Assembly: GCA_003222385.1 (NCBI GenBank)
Contig: QHVV01000008.1
Span: 1-42,531, forward strand
Reading direction: 5' to 3'
Length of the DNA: 42,531 nt
Source: Acidobacteriota bacterium
GTDB lineage: Bacteria; Acidobacteriota; Thermoanaerobaculia; UBA5066; Gp7-AA6
The notes beneath the pieces are model-generated. The model made no database searches, was not told the DNA's origin, and saw nothing but the letters and a program-made list of their open reading frames with translations. Made by a program: the position numbers and the translations under genes. How positions within the stretch are numbered: the first letter of the stretch is position 1; each line of letters opens with the position of its first letter. Positions 22,101 to 31,174 of the stretch are shown in pieces.

Positions 22101-24308
22101 TTACAGATGCTCTTCAAAAAACCGGACGATCGCCCGGTTCCGGAAGGCGAGCGACTCGACCCCCCGAAACCCGTGCTTCTCCCTCGGCTGGACCTGGAGG
22201 TCGTACGGTTTCCCCGCCCGCGCGAGGGCATCGACGAACGCGAGCGTGTTCTGGAGATGGACGTTGTCGTCCGAAGCGCCGTGGATCAAGAGCAGAGGTG
22301 CGCGGATCTCGGCCGCTTTCGTCAGGGGCGCCGAGCGCCCGTAGCCGTCCGGGTTCTCGGCCGGCGTGCGCATGTATCGTTCCGTGTAGATCGTGTCGTA
22401 GAACTTCCAGTGGGTGACGGGTGCCCCGGCGATTCCGCACTTCCAGACGTCGGGTGCATTCGTCAGCGCGAAGAGCGTCATGTACCCGCCGTACGACCAT
22501 CCCCAGATCCCGATCCGCGCGGCGTCGACGTACGGGAGCGTCTTCAGGTAGCGGACCCCGCCGAGTTGGTCGGCGAGCTCGCGCCGTCCCATGTCGCGGA
22601 AGATCGGCGCCTCCCACGCGTGCCCGCGCCCGGCCGAGCCGTGGTTGTCCAGGCTCCAGACGAGGAAGCCCCGGCTCGCCAGGAGATGCTCGAGGAGAGA
22701 CGTCGCTCCCCACGCGTCGCGGACGACCTGGGAGTGCGGGCCGCCGTAGACGAAGACGACGACCGGATACTTCCGCGACGGGTCGAAGTCCGCGGGCTTG
22801 ACGAGCCGCGCTTCGAGGCGGGCGCCGTCATCCGCGCGGACGTTCGTCTCTTCCGTCGTCGCGAGCTCGTATTCTTCGAGCCGGTTTTCGGGCCGGTCGA
22901 CGACGCGGTTCGCGCGGCCGCTCGAATCGAGCAGCGATAGAACCGGCGGGTCTTCGACGGTCGAGAAGGTGTCGAGAAGGAAACGCCCGTCCGGCGAGAG
23001 CTCGGGCGAGTGCTGTCCGCGAGCCGTGGCGGTGAGCTTGGTGAAACCGGTCCCGTCGAGCGCGACGCGATAGATCGGGCGTCGGCGCACGTTCTCTTCG
23101 GTCGCCGTGAAGTAGACGAGACCCCGGCCCTCGTCGATCCCGGCAATCTTGTCCACGAGCCAGTCTCCGCGCGTGATCGGCGCGGGCTCGCCGCCCCCGA
23201 CCTTTCCCACGGCGAGGTGCATGTATCCGCTGCGCTCCGACTTCCAGACGTAACGGCCGTCCCGCAGGAAGCGCGGCGGATCGACGACGTTCACCCAGTC
23301 GGGAGCTTCCTCGACGAAGAGCTTTTCCGAAGACGGCGGACCGGGCGACATCGCGAGGAGCCATACCTCCTCCCGGTTCTGCGCGCGGTTCAGGATTCGG
23401 TAGCAGACCGCCTTCGAATCGGTCGTCCAGGAAAATCCAGGCACGACGTAACCGTCGCCGTCCGGCCGGCGAGAGCCGCGCTCGATCCCGTCGATCCCCA
23501 CGACGTGAAAGGACGCCAGCGGGTTCTTCTGGCCGGCCTTGGGATAGGGCTGCCACTCGACGGTCGCGGGCAGAGCGAGATAGTTCACGAGCGGATACCG
23601 GGCGATCGGCGCGTCGTCTAACCGGAGATAAGCGATCGAGCGGCCGTCCGGAGACCACTCGTAGCCGCGGCCGTCGCGGCTCGCGAGCTCTTCCTCGTAA
23701 ACCCAGTCGAGCCGGCCGTTGTAGATCGAGTCGCCACCGTCCCGCGTCAGCCGCGTCTCTCGGCGGCTTCCGAGCTCGATCGCGAAGAGGTCGTTCCCTC
23801 GAACGAACGCAACCCGTTTGCCGTCCGGGGAGAACGAGGGGAACTCCTCCTTGCTCCGATCGTGCGTCAACCTTTCGAGCCGGTTCGTCGCGGTGTCGTA
23901 GAGCCAGAGGTCGTCGCGGCCGCTGACGAGCACGGTGCGCCCGTCAGGCGACCAGCGGTAGCCTTCGAGCGAGGCGGTTTGCCGTTTCGCGTCCTTTTCG
24001 GGCACCGGCTCATCGGGCAGCGCCAGGGCCGGGGTCGAGACCACCGTCTTTTTCTTTCCGCCGGCGGTCTCCTCGACCCGCAGCTCCGAGACCTCCGAGT
24101 CGCCCGACCCTCTTCGGACGACGTAGGAGAACTTGGAACCGCCGGAAAGCCACGTGACTCCGCCGGCCGGCCGTCCGGAGAGCGGGGGATCGGCGACGGT
24201 GTCTTCGATCGAGAGCTTCCTCTTCGCCGCGGAGGCGCGCGCGGGAACGAGCGCGAACGCGGCCGCCGCGAGGACGGCGGCGGCCCGGAAAGCGGCTCTC
24301 GAGGACAA
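22101..24308 (-). CDS. Dipeptidyl peptidase IV (S9B) family, exported
   Basis: 735 residues. It starts with TTG directly after the parvulin gene's stop (TAG then TTG). Signal peptide residues ~1-28 (AAAVLAAAAFALVPARASA). An N-terminal eight-bladed propeller is evident in repeats such as GYRWSPDGRTVLVSG, SPDGKRVAFVRG and YEWSPDGRSIAYLRL. YEEELASRDG carries the double-Glu that binds the substrate amino terminus. The C-terminal hydrolase has the Ser in GWSYGGYM (~606), Asp in HGASDDNVH and His in EKHGFRG. It cleaves N-terminal X-Pro or X-Ala dipeptides, probably in the periplasm. Confidence 0.93.
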   Translation of the reverse strand: MSSRAAFRAAAVLAAAAFALVPARASAAKRKLSIEDTVADPPLSGRPAGGVTWLSGGSKFSYVVRRGSGDSEVSELRVEETAGGKKKTVVSTPALALPDEPVPEKDAKRQTASLEGYRWSPDGRTVLVSGRDDLWLYDTATNRLERLTHDRSKEEFPSFSPDGKRVAFVRGNDLFAIELGSRRETRLTRDGGDSIYNGRLDWVYEEELASRDGRGYEWSPDGRSIAYLRLDDAPIARYPLVNYLALPATVEWQPYPKAGQKNPLASFHVVGIDGIERGSRRPDGDGYVVPGFSWTTDSKAVCYRILNRAQNREEVWLLAMSPGPPSSEKLFVEEAPDWVNVVDPPRFLRDGRYVWKSERSGYMHLAVGKVGGGEPAPITRGDWLVDKIAGIDEGRGLVYFTATEENVRRRPIYRVALDGTGFTKLTATARGQHSPELSPDGRFLLDTFSTVEDPPVLSLLDSSGRANRVVDRPENRLEEYELATTEETNVRADDGARLEARLVKPADFDPSRKYPVVVFVYGGPHSQVVRDAWGATSLLEHLLASRGFLVWSLDNHGSAGRGHAWEAPIFRDMGRRELADQLGGVRYLKTLPYVDAARIGIWGWSYGGYMTLFALTNAPDVWKCGIAGAPVTHWKFYDTIYTERYMRTPAENPDGYGRSAPLTKAAEIRAPLLLIHGASDDNVHLQNTLAFVDALARAGKPYDLQVQPREKHGFRGVESLAFRNRAIVRFFEEHL

Positions 24309-24824
24309 CTACTCGAGCCGCTTGATCACGTGCCAGCCGTACGGGCTCTTCACCGGGTCGTACTCGGCGATCCCGATCTCCCCGGGCGCGAGCGAAAAGC
24401 CGACCTCGCCGAATGCCGGCACCATCCGGTCGCGCGAGAACTCTCCCGGGGCGGGAGTCACACCCGAGTTCGCGAGTCCGTAGATGCCGGGAGCGCGGTC
24501 ATCGGTATAAGTCCGAACCAGGGAATCGAAGTCTTCCCCCTTCTTCGCGCGGTTCAAGATCTGATGCGCCAGGGCGCGCGCCTCGTCCTGCGTCCGCGTG
24601 ACGTTCTTCCCGGGGACCTTGCCGGCGAACGCGATCAGGATGTGCTGGAGCTTGATGTGCTCGGCGGTCGGCGCCGGTGGCGGAGCGGGAGCGGCGGTCG
24701 CGGCGGTCGCGGAAGACGTCCCGGACGCCGATCCGGAACGGGAACCGGAGGAGGAGCATCGGGCGATCGTCAGAAGAAATCCCAGGGCCACCGCGGTCAC
24801 CGCGGCGGAGCGGTTGGTTCTCAT
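24309..24824 (-). CDS. Parvulin-type peptidyl-prolyl isomerase, exported
   Basis: 171 residues from ATG 24824, chosen because GGAGG lies 5 nt upstream; the GTG at 24830 overlaps that site. The leader MRTNRSAAVTAVALGFLLTIARCSSSG suggests export; the Cys would fit a lipoprotein, although Arg at -1 is unusual. A Ser/Ala/Pro linker precedes a rotamase domain: IKLQHILIAFAGK, EARALAHQILNRAKKGEDFDSLVRTYTDD, FGEVGFSLAPGEIG and SPYGWHVIKRLE. It helps fold envelope proteins. It is directly upstream of the DPP IV gene (no gap). Confidence 0.88.
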   Translation of the reverse strand: MRTNRSAAVTAVALGFLLTIARCSSSGSRSGSASGTSSATAATAAPAPPPAPTAEHIKLQHILIAFAGKVPGKNVTRTQDEARALAHQILNRAKKGEDFDSLVRTYTDDRAPGIYGLANSGVTPAPGEFSRDRMVPAFGEVGFSLAPGEIGIAEYDPVKSPYGWHVIKRLE

Positions 24825-24868
24825 CGGCACCTCCGCGTCGATTCTATTCGTGCGTGCACAATACGGCG

Positions 24869-25948
24869 GTGGCTGCCCTCCTCCTCTCGCTCTTCCTCGC
24901 GCGCGCGGGACGGGTCACCGTCGCGCCGGCGGCCCCACCGCTCCGGCCCGCGAACGCTCCCGCGGCGATCGGTCTTGCCGTCAACCTTCCCGAATCCGCC
25001 TCACCCGCGGAGCGACAGAGCGCGCTCGATTCTGTCCGTCGCTCCGGCGCCTCTTTTTTCGCGCTCGAGCTGTCTTGGCCGGCCGCCGAGCCCCGTCCCC
25101 GCCGGTACGACGTCCTCGCGATGACGCGCACCGCGCGGTTGCTCCGCCAGTCCGGGGCGATGCTCCATCTCGACCTGCCGCTCGTCAACGGCCGCGCGCG
25201 CGAGCTCCCGGCCGATCTGGCCGCGGTCTCTTTCGACGATCCGAAGCTCGCCGCGCGGCTCGGGTCTCTGCTCGACGCGCTCGGTCCGGCTCTCGCCGAC
25301 TTCTCGACGTTGTCGCTCGGCAACGACGCCGACTCGTATTTCGCGGACAAGCCGGACGAGCTCAAGAAGTTTCTGCGTCTCTTCGACGGAGCCGTCGACT
25401 TTCTGAAGAAGAAGGCGCCCCGCCTCTCGGTCGGGATCACGACGGCAGCGCCGATGGACACCCGCGCCGCGCTCGTCGAAGCGGAGCTCCATCGCCGGAG
25501 CCCCGCTCTCTTCTACGTCTACGCGCCGTTCCTGCCGTCGGCGCCTTTTGCCCACCGCCCTCCGGAAACGATCGACCGCGACTGGAAGGCGATCCTCGCG
25601 GGCGCCGCCGGCCGGCCGGTCGGATTCACGGAGGTGAGCTACTCCTCGGCGCCCGAGAACGGCTCGACGCCCGAGAAGCAGGCGGAGTTCGTCCGGCGGA
25701 TGCGACGGCTCGCGGCGACGACGGATCGGTCGCGGCTGATGTTCGCTCGGTACGTGGCCTGGCGCGACCCGGACCCTCGAGACTCGCCGGATCCGGCGGG
25801 ATTGCCCCCTCTTCCGCTCGGCCGGAGGATGGGCGAGGACGCGGTGCGCCGGGCGGCGTTCTTCGCACATCGCGGCCTCGTCCAGGCCGATGGAAAGCCG
25901 AAGCCGGCGTGGCGCGAGTGGACGAAAGCGACGTCTCCCATCCCGTAG
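24869..25948 (+). CDS. Glycoside-hydrolase-like exported protein
   Basis: About 359 residues from GTG 24869 (GTG 24854 also possible); CACAAT ends 6 nt before it. The start is a signal peptide (MAALLLSLFLARAG). The body looks like a TIM barrel: SVRRSGASFFALELSWPAAEPRPRRYDV, LSVGITTAAPMD and AGRPVGFTEVSYSSAPENGS, whose Glu could be the nucleophile. The acid/base position, GNE in related proteins, reads SLGNDADSYF, so Asp replaces the usual Glu. Activity on a polysaccharide is inferred from the fold only. Its stop codon overlaps the -10-like TAGAAT of the fbp gene. Confidence 0.6.
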   Translation: MAALLLSLFLARAGRVTVAPAAPPLRPANAPAAIGLAVNLPESASPAERQSALDSVRRSGASFFALELSWPAAEPRPRRYDVLAMTRTARLLRQSGAMLHLDLPLVNGRARELPADLAAVSFDDPKLAARLGSLLDALGPALADFSTLSLGNDADSYFADKPDELKKFLRLFDGAVDFLKKKAPRLSVGITTAAPMDTRAALVEAELHRRSPALFYVYAPFLPSAPFAHRPPETIDRDWKAILAGAAGRPVGFTEVSYSSAPENGSTPEKQAEFVRRMRRLAATTDRSRLMFARYVAWRDPDPRDSPDPAGLPPLPLGRRMGEDAVRRAAFFAHRGLVQADGKPKPAWREWTKATSPIP

Positions 25949-25951
25949 AAT
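25946..25951 (+). promoter_or_regulatory. Putative -10 element of fbp
   Basis: TAGAAT, whose TAG is the stop of the upstream gene; the fbp ATG follows after 8 nt (CGCCGCCC) with no Shine-Dalgarno. No good -35 is visible. Confidence 0.35.
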
Positions 25952-25959
25952 CGCCGCCC

Positions 25960-26961
25960 ATGACGCGGCCGCCTCCGACGCTGGACCGCTTCCTCTTGGA
26001 ATGCGAGCCGGACGCTGCCCCCGCCACCCGCGAGCTGTCCCAGCTCCTCCTGAGGCTCGGGGTCGCGGGAAAACGCATCGCGCGAGAGCTCGCGGTTGCC
26101 GACATCCGCCACACCCGCGGTTCGGCCGGCACCGAAAACGTCCAGGGCGAAGAGCAGAAGAAGTTGGACGTCCGGGCGAACGACATCCTCGTCGAGACCT
26201 TCGACTACGGCGGCCTGGTGAGTTTCGTCGCATCCGAAGAGATGGAGAAGCCCCACGTCTATCGCGAAGGCGCCGGCGGCGCGCGCTACACGCTCCTGTT
26301 CGACCCGATGGACGGCTCCTCGAACATCGACGTGGACGGGACTCTCGGAACGATTTTCTCGATCCGGCCCCGTCGCGACGGGACGGAGGCCGACCTCCTC
26401 CGGCCCGGCACCGAACAGGTGGCCGCCGGCTACGTCCTCTTCGGGCCGGCCGTTCTCTTCGTCTATACGAGCGGACATGGAACCCACGTGTTCTCGCTCG
26501 ATCCCGCGATCGGGGAGTTCGTTCTGGTCCGGCGAAATCTCGAGATGCCGAAGAAGGGACGCGGGTACGCGGTCAACGAAGGACGCCGCGCCGGATGGGC
26601 CGAGGCCGACCGGGCATTCGTCGAGCACCTGAAGGAGCCCGATCCGTCGAGCGGCCGGCCCTATTCGACGCGCTACTCCGGATCGATGGTGGGCGACGTT
26701 CACCGGATCCTGATCGAAGGCGGGATCTATCTCTATCCCGCGGACGGCTCGTCCGGAAAGCCTTCGGGAAAGATCCGGCTGCTCTACGAGAGTCATCCCC
26801 TGGCCTTCGTCGTCGAGCAGGCGGGGGGCCGCGCCTCGACCGGCAGGGATCGGGTGCTCGATCTCGCGCCGCGGAGGCTCCATGAAAGAATTCCGTTTGC
26901 GATCGGAAGCGCCGACGAGGTGGATCTCTACGAGGGCTTCGTCCGGGGGGCGCCGAGTTGA
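25960..26961 (+). CDS. fbp: Fructose-1,6-bisphosphatase, class I
   Basis: 333 residues from ATG 25960; the longer track ORF begins inside the opposite-strand PPIase gene. Class I signatures: [28 protein letters not shown], the metal-binding [23 protein letters not shown] (from D115), [22 protein letters not shown] and [23 protein letters not shown]. It hydrolyses fructose 1,6-bisphosphate to fructose 6-phosphate in gluconeogenesis, in the cytosol. Length is normal. It starts 11 bp after the glycosidase-like stop; the LysM gene follows 44 bp later. Confidence 0.97.
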   Translation: MTRPPPTLDRFLLECEPDAAPATRELSQLLLRLGVAGKRIARELAVADIRHTRGSAGTENVQGEEQKKLDVRANDILVETFDYGGLVSFVASEEMEKPHVYREGAGGARYTLLFDPMDGSSNIDVDGTLGTIFSIRPRRDGTEADLLRPGTEQVAAGYVLFGPAVLFVYTSGHGTHVFSLDPAIGEFVLVRRNLEMPKKGRGYAVNEGRRAGWAEADRAFVEHLKEPDPSSGRPYSTRYSGSMVGDVHRILIEGGIYLYPADGSSGKPSGKIRLLYESHPLAFVVEQAGGRASTGRDRVLDLAPRRLHERIPFAIGSADEVDLYEGFVRGAPS

Positions 26962-27005
26962 TCCGGCACGGAGCGTGCACCCGATTTGAAGAGAGGAGGC
27001 GGATC

Positions 27006-27290
27006 ATGCCCGACAACAAGAATGGAATCGTCTCGGGCGGGGGCACGTCCATCGGAGACTCCGACCCCGCCGACAGCGGCATCGTTTCGGGGGGCGGGAG
27101 TCAGCTCTCCTCGAAGGAAGACACGATGCAGAGCTACACCGTCGTCAAGGGCGACTCGCTCTCGAAGATCGCGCAGCGCGTTTACGGCAAAGCGAGTCTC
27201 TGGAACAAGATCTACGAAGCGAACCGCGATCACATCAAGGATCCCGACCTGATCTATCCGGGGCAGGTGCTTCGGCTTCCTCAGATTTGA
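27006..27290 (+). CDS. Small LysM-domain protein
   Basis: 94 residues from ATG 27006, which has GAGAGGAGG upstream. The N-terminal ~35 residues are Gly/Ser/Asp-rich with a repeated [10 protein letters not shown] / [10 protein letters not shown] motif. One LysM domain fills the rest: [49 protein letters not shown]. LysM binds N-acetylglucosamine chains in peptidoglycan. No signal peptide is seen, like the cytosolic BON/LysM stress proteins such as YgaU. It is 19 bp upstream of the lipoprotein gene on the same strand. Confidence 0.85.
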   Translation: MPDNKNGIVSGGGTSIGDSDPADSGIVSGGGSQLSSKEDTMQSYTVVKGDSLSKIAQRVYGKASLWNKIYEANRDHIKDPDLIYPGQVLRLPQI

Positions 27291-27309
27291 GCGGAGGGGA
27301 GGAGGGCAT

Positions 27310-27789
27310 ATGAAGCGGACGACTTTCCGGATTCTCGCGACGGCGATGGTCGCCGGCGTGGCGACGTTTGCCTGCAAGAAGAGCGAGACGGGGACGGTCT
27401 CCCCTCCGCCGGCCGGAGCGGAGGCGCCCGTGGTCCAGGCTTCGCCGATCGCGGCGGCGCCCGGGGCCCGTGTCGAAAGAATCACGGTCGCGAAGGCCGT
27501 CAACGCCGATCACAGCCCGGGTGAGACCGCGACGACGTTCGGCCGGAAGGACACGGTGTATGTGTCGATGTGGACCTCGAACGCGCCGGTCGGCACGGAG
27601 ATCACGGCCCGCTGGTACGGGCCGGACGGAAAGCAGCTGACCGAAGACAAGGTCGTGACGGACAAGGCGGGGGACGGCTATACGAGCTTCCATGCCGCGA
27701 ACACGAAGGGGTGGGCGCCCGGCTCCTACCGCGTGGACGTCCTCTTGAACGGCGGCGCGGCGGGCTCGGCGACGTTCACGATTTCGTAG
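27310..27789 (+). CDS. Putative lipoprotein of unknown function
   Basis: 159 residues with GGAGG upstream. The leader MKRTTFRILATAMVAGVATFACKKSE ends in a Cys in a lipobox-like position. A Pro/Ala-rich spacer leads to a beta-rich domain near residues 55-159: VERITVAKAVNADHSPGETATTFGRKDTVYVSMWTS, EITARWYGPDGKQLTED and GWAPGSYRVDVLLNGGAAGSATFTIS. This resembles Ig-like or presequence-binding domains seen in envelope lipoproteins. No catalytic motif. It is probably co-transcribed with the LysM gene; both may act at the cell wall. It is convergent with ychF (22-bp gap). Confidence 0.75.
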   Translation: MKRTTFRILATAMVAGVATFACKKSETGTVSPPPAGAEAPVVQASPIAAAPGARVERITVAKAVNADHSPGETATTFGRKDTVYVSMWTSNAPVGTEITARWYGPDGKQLTEDKVVTDKAGDGYTSFHAANTKGWAPGSYRVDVLLNGGAAGSATFTIS

Positions 27790-27811
27790 CCGCCGCGGCC
27801 GGAGAGCCGCC

Positions 27812-28915
27812 TCACACGTTGAACTTGAACAGGATGACGTCGCCGTCCGCGACGACGTACTCCTTTCCCTCCTGCCGAAGCACGCCGCGCTCTCGAGCCC
27901 CGGCCATCGAGCCCGCGCCGACCAGGTCGCCGAAAGAGACGGTCTCCGCCTTGATGAAACCGTGCTCGAAGTCGGAATGGATGACGCCGGCGGCCTCGGG
28001 TGCCCTGTCCCCTTCGTGAAAGGTCCAGGCGCGCGCCTCCTTCTCGCTCGCGGTGAAAAACGTCCGCAGTCCGAGCAGGTGATACACGGCCCGGATCAGC
28101 CGGTCGACTCCGGACTCCGTGACGCCCAGGTGAGCGAGGTAGTCCGCGGCTTCGGCGTCGGAGAGCTCCGCGAGCTGCGCTTCGATCTCGGCGGAGACGA
28201 CCACAGCCTCCGTCCCGGCGTGGGTCTCCGCGTAGCGCCGGACCGCGGCGACCCGGGGCAGCTCCCCGGCCCGCGCGAGCTCGTCTTCTCCGACGTTGGC
28301 GGCGAAGATCATCGGCCGGGAGGTCAGGAGGAAGAGGCGCCGGGCGATCTCCTTCTCTTCCGGATCGAGCGCGAGAGTGAGCGCGCGCTTCCCGGAGTCG
28401 AGGTGCCGTTCGAGCTTCCCGGCCACCTCGAGGAGCGCCCGGGCCTGCGGGTCGCCGCCCCGCGCCGTCTTTTCGGCCTTCTCTTTCGACCGGCCCACGG
28501 TTTCGAGGTCCGCGAGGATGAGCTCCGTCTTGACCGTTTCGATGTCTCCGACGGGATCGAGCTCTCCGGCGACGTGCACGACGTCGCGACTCTCGAAGCA
28601 GCGTACGACTTCCACGATCGCGTCGACCTCGCGGATGTGCTGCAGGAACCGGTTCCCGAGGCCTTCGCCTTGCGACGCTCCTTTGACGAGACCGGCGATG
28701 TCGACGAACTCGATCGTCGTCGGAACGATCCGCGTCGTCCGTGAGATTTTCGCGAGCGTCTCGAGCCGGGCATCCGGAACGATGACGACCCCGACGTTCG
28801 GTTCGATCGTGCAGAAGGGATAGTTCGCGGCTTCCGCTTTCCGGGTTCGGGTCAGGGCGTTGAAGAGCGTGGACTTGCCCACGTTCGGAAGCCCGACGAT
28901 GCCGGCGCGAAGCAT
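27812..28915 (-). CDS. ychF: Ribosome-binding ATPase YchF (Obg-like)
   Basis: 367 residues. The P-loop is GIVGLPNVGKSTLFNAL at residues 6-20, followed by ANYPFCTIEPNVGVV (switch I) and IEFVDIAGLVKGASQGEGLGNRFL (switch II). This is the YchF/OLA1 pattern, with the NVGEDEL segment that shifts specificity to ATP. The C-terminal TGS domain starts near residue 280 (GLRTFFTASEKEARAWTFHEGD) and ends VADGDVILFKFNV. It binds the ribosome and modulates translation or oxidative stress response. TAGACT lies 6 nt before the ATG. A well-conserved, single-copy gene type. Confidence 0.97.
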   Translation of the reverse strand: MLRAGIVGLPNVGKSTLFNALTRTRKAEAANYPFCTIEPNVGVVIVPDARLETLAKISRTTRIVPTTIEFVDIAGLVKGASQGEGLGNRFLQHIREVDAIVEVVRCFESRDVVHVAGELDPVGDIETVKTELILADLETVGRSKEKAEKTARGGDPQARALLEVAGKLERHLDSGKRALTLALDPEEKEIARRLFLLTSRPMIFAANVGEDELARAGELPRVAAVRRYAETHAGTEAVVVSAEIEAQLAELSDAEAADYLAHLGVTESGVDRLIRAVYHLLGLRTFFTASEKEARAWTFHEGDRAPEAAGVIHSDFEHGFIKAETVSFGDLVGAGSMAGARERGVLRQEGKEYVVADGDVILFKFNV

Positions 28916-28921
28916 CCGGAA

Positions 28922-28947
28922 AGTCTACCGGTCGACTGCCCTATGAT
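28922..28947. promoter_or_regulatory. Back-to-back putative -10 elements of ychF and the Ca2+/H+ antiporter gene
   Basis: In the 41-bp divergent gap, TAGACT on the minus strand (28927-28922) lies 6 nt before the ychF ATG. TATGAT on the plus strand (28942-28947) lies 9 nt before the antiporter GTG. There is no convincing -35. Confidence 0.4.
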
Positions 28948-28956
28948 CGGAAAGTC

Positions 28957-30003
28957 GTGCGGCGCCTGCTGAACGTCCTGCTGCTGGCGCTCCCGATCGC
29001 GATCGGCTCGCGCCTCCTTCACTGGCCCGATTGGGCGACGTTCGCCGCGGCCGCCGTTGCGCTCCTTCCCCTCGCCGGCTGGATCGGCCGCGCGACCGAG
29101 GAGGCTGCGGCGAGGATGGGCGCCGGACTGGGCGGCTTGATGAACGCCACCTTCGGCAATGCGGCGGAGCTGATCCTGACCCTCTTCGCGCTGAAAGCGG
29201 GATTGCTCGACGTGGTCAAGGCTTCGCTCACCGGGTCGATCATCGGCAACACGCTGCTCGTCCTCGGGCTCTCGGCGCTCGTCGGCGGCCTGCGGCACGG
29301 AACGCAGAAGTTTCCGGTTCGGCCGACGGGCCGCCACGCCGCGATGATGATCCTGGCCGTTTCGGCGATGGCTCTTCCGGCCGTGTTCGCGACGGTCGTG
29401 CGGAAGCCGTTCGTTCGCGAGGAGGTCTCGGTCGGGATCTCGATCCTCCTCCTCGCCACGTACGGCGCCTACCTTTATTTCTCCTACTTCTGGAAGCGGA
29501 GGGAGGATACCGGCCGCGCCGCTCCCCCGGAAACTCGAGGGCGCTGGAGCGTCCGGAAAATTTTCGCGATCCTGGGCGCATCCGTCGTGGGCACCGCCGT
29601 CGCGGGGGAGCTGCTCGTCGGTGCCATCGAGCCGGTGTCGAAGCAGCTCGGTCTCTCCCGGTTCTTCATCGGCCTGATCGTGATCCCCATCCTCGGCAAC
29701 GTCGCCGAGAACTACAGTGCGATCGTCTTCGCGTCGAGGAACAAGATGGACCTCGCGCTTTCGATCGCCGCGAACTCATCCACGCAGATCGCCGTCTTCG
29801 TCGCCCCTCTGCTCGTGCTCGTGAGCCTGTTGATCCGGCCGATGGACCTGACCTTCCAGCCGATCGAGCTCGTCACGCTCTTCGCCTCTTCGGCGATCTT
29901 CGCGTACATCTCGCTCGACGGAGAGACGAACTGGCTCGAGGGAATCCAGCTGCTCGCGCTCTACCTGATCGCGGCCGTGGCGTTCTTCTTCCTGCCGGGC
30001 TGA
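28957..30003 (+). CDS. Ca2+/H+ antiporter (CaCA/CAX family)
   Basis: 348 residues starting with GTG. About 11 membrane segments span the protein. Both halves carry the family cation motifs: [22 protein letters not shown] near residues 65-75 and [25 protein letters not shown] in the second half. Their acidic residues bind the ion. It exchanges Ca2+ for protons across the inner membrane. A short charged loop ([17 protein letters not shown]) separates the halves. It is divergent from ychF and followed by a hairpin with a T run. Confidence 0.93.
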   Translation: MRRLLNVLLLALPIAIGSRLLHWPDWATFAAAAVALLPLAGWIGRATEEAAARMGAGLGGLMNATFGNAAELILTLFALKAGLLDVVKASLTGSIIGNTLLVLGLSALVGGLRHGTQKFPVRPTGRHAAMMILAVSAMALPAVFATVVRKPFVREEVSVGISILLLATYGAYLYFSYFWKRREDTGRAAPPETRGRWSVRKIFAILGASVVGTAVAGELLVGAIEPVSKQLGLSRFFIGLIVIPILGNVAENYSAIVFASRNKMDLALSIAANSSTQIAVFVAPLLVLVSLLIRPMDLTFQPIELVTLFASSAIFAYISLDGETNWLEGIQLLALYLIAAVAFFFLPG

Positions 30004-30048
30004 CACCGGACCGGCCGGGAGTGAGCGGCCCGCAACCCACGCATTTCC

Positions 30049-30073
30049 AGGGCTTGCGCGAAGGCCTTTTTTT
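30049..30073 (+). terminator. Rho-independent terminator of the antiporter gene
   Basis: AGGGCTT, a 5-nt loop and AAGGCCT form a seven-base stem with one mismatch, followed by six T. It lies about 45 nt after the antiporter stop. The rest of the gap to 30193 has a small GCTCC/GGAGC hairpin (30089-30100) and a TACGAT that could be a -10 for the next gene. Confidence 0.7.
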
Positions 30074-30193
30074 GCCGGGGGTGGAATAGCTCCTCGGAGC
30101 CGGGCGTTCTTTCATTGCTCCAGGCATCGACAAGACGCTACGATTGCCGCCGGAATCCCCCGGCATTCTGTCGAAGAAAGGACCACGATCACC

Positions 30194-31078
30194 GTGACTT
30201 TCAAAGCGCGGCCGAAGCATTTCCTCGTCGCCGTTCCCGTTCTCGCGGCCCTTTCGCTCGTTCCTCTCCGCGGCGCCTCGGCGGCCGCGTTTGGCACGCT
30301 TTCAGCCCTGATCGGAGAATCCGGAAAGCTCCGGGCGATCTTCTCGCTGCCGGGCGAGTTCCCAGCCGGGAAGCTCGCCGCGCCGTCCAGCGAGGCCGGC
30401 GTCTATGCGCTTTCGCCGGACGGGGCGGATCCGACCCTCGGGAACCTCTCGCTCGTGGTGATGAAGCCGTTCTCCGCCAAGGTCAACGGCCGGATCGGCT
30501 CCTATCGGATCGGCAACTGGCCCTACGAGGGGCGCGAGCCGCGCAGCGCGAACTATGCGACGCCGAAAGGCTTCATCGAGGTGACCCATGAGACCTTCGG
30601 CACGAGCGTCTCGGAGCACTTCAAGCTGGGCGATTTCGTGACGAAGGACCAGCACGACGTTTGGCCGAAATACATCGTGCTCGACCGGCGTCTCCTGGAC
30701 AAGCTCGAGCTCACGATCGCCGAGCTCCACACCATGGGGTATCCGGTCAAGGGCCTGACGGTCATGAGCGGGTTCCGCACCCCGCAGTACAACGAGCAGG
30801 GCGTCGGAGCGGGCGGCCGCTCAGCGGTCTCGCGCCATCAGTACGGGGACGCGTCGGACGTCTATCCGGACGACGATCATGACGGGCGGATGGACGACCT
30901 GAACCACGACGGGCGCGTGGATCTGAAGGATGCGGCGATTCTCGCGTCCGCCGCAGACGCGGTCGAGCACAAGGACCCGGACCTCGTCGGCGGAATCGGG
31001 ATCTACCCGGCCACGTCATCCCACGGTCCGTTCGTCCACATCGACGCGCGGGGCACGAAGGCGCGGTGGAACGGATAG
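30194..31078 (+). CDS. M15-like (D-Ala-D-Ala carboxypeptidase-type) exported peptidase
   Basis: 294 residues from GTG 30194. Signal peptide residues ~1-31 (FLVAVPVLAALSLVPLRGASAAA). The N-terminal half (GNLSLVVMKPFSAKVNGRIGSYRIGNWP) is a separate domain. The C-terminal M15/DD-peptidase-like core has VMSGFRTPQYNE, SRHQYGDASDVY (zinc His and Asp, ~213) and GPFVHIDARG (~277). Inserted between the zinc sites is DDDHDGRMDDLNHDGRVDLKDA, a calcium-loop pair resembling dockerin or EF-hand repeats. It probably trims peptidoglycan in the periplasm. A strong terminator follows 20 bp later. Confidence 0.8.
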   Translation: MTFKARPKHFLVAVPVLAALSLVPLRGASAAAFGTLSALIGESGKLRAIFSLPGEFPAGKLAAPSSEAGVYALSPDGADPTLGNLSLVVMKPFSAKVNGRIGSYRIGNWPYEGREPRSANYATPKGFIEVTHETFGTSVSEHFKLGDFVTKDQHDVWPKYIVLDRRLLDKLELTIAELHTMGYPVKGLTVMSGFRTPQYNEQGVGAGGRSAVSRHQYGDASDVYPDDDHDGRMDDLNHDGRVDLKDAAILASAADAVEHKDPDLVGGIGIYPATSSHGPFVHIDARGTKARWNG

Positions 31079-31097
31079 TTCGAACCCGATAGCGTGG

Positions 31098-31132
31098 AAA
31101 GAGCCCGGCCACCGCCGGGCTCTTTCATTTTT
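31098..31132 (+). terminator. Strong hairpin terminator
   Basis: AAAGAGCCCGGC and its exact complement GCCGGGCTCTTT around a 4-nt loop (31098-31125), then CATTTTTGG. It lies 20 bp after the M15-like stop and inside the track's over-long APC ORF, which shows that ORF starts too far upstream. Confidence 0.85.
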
Positions 31133-31174
31133 GGACTTCTGGAAACGACGGCCGTCGAAGAGAATGGCCGCGCG

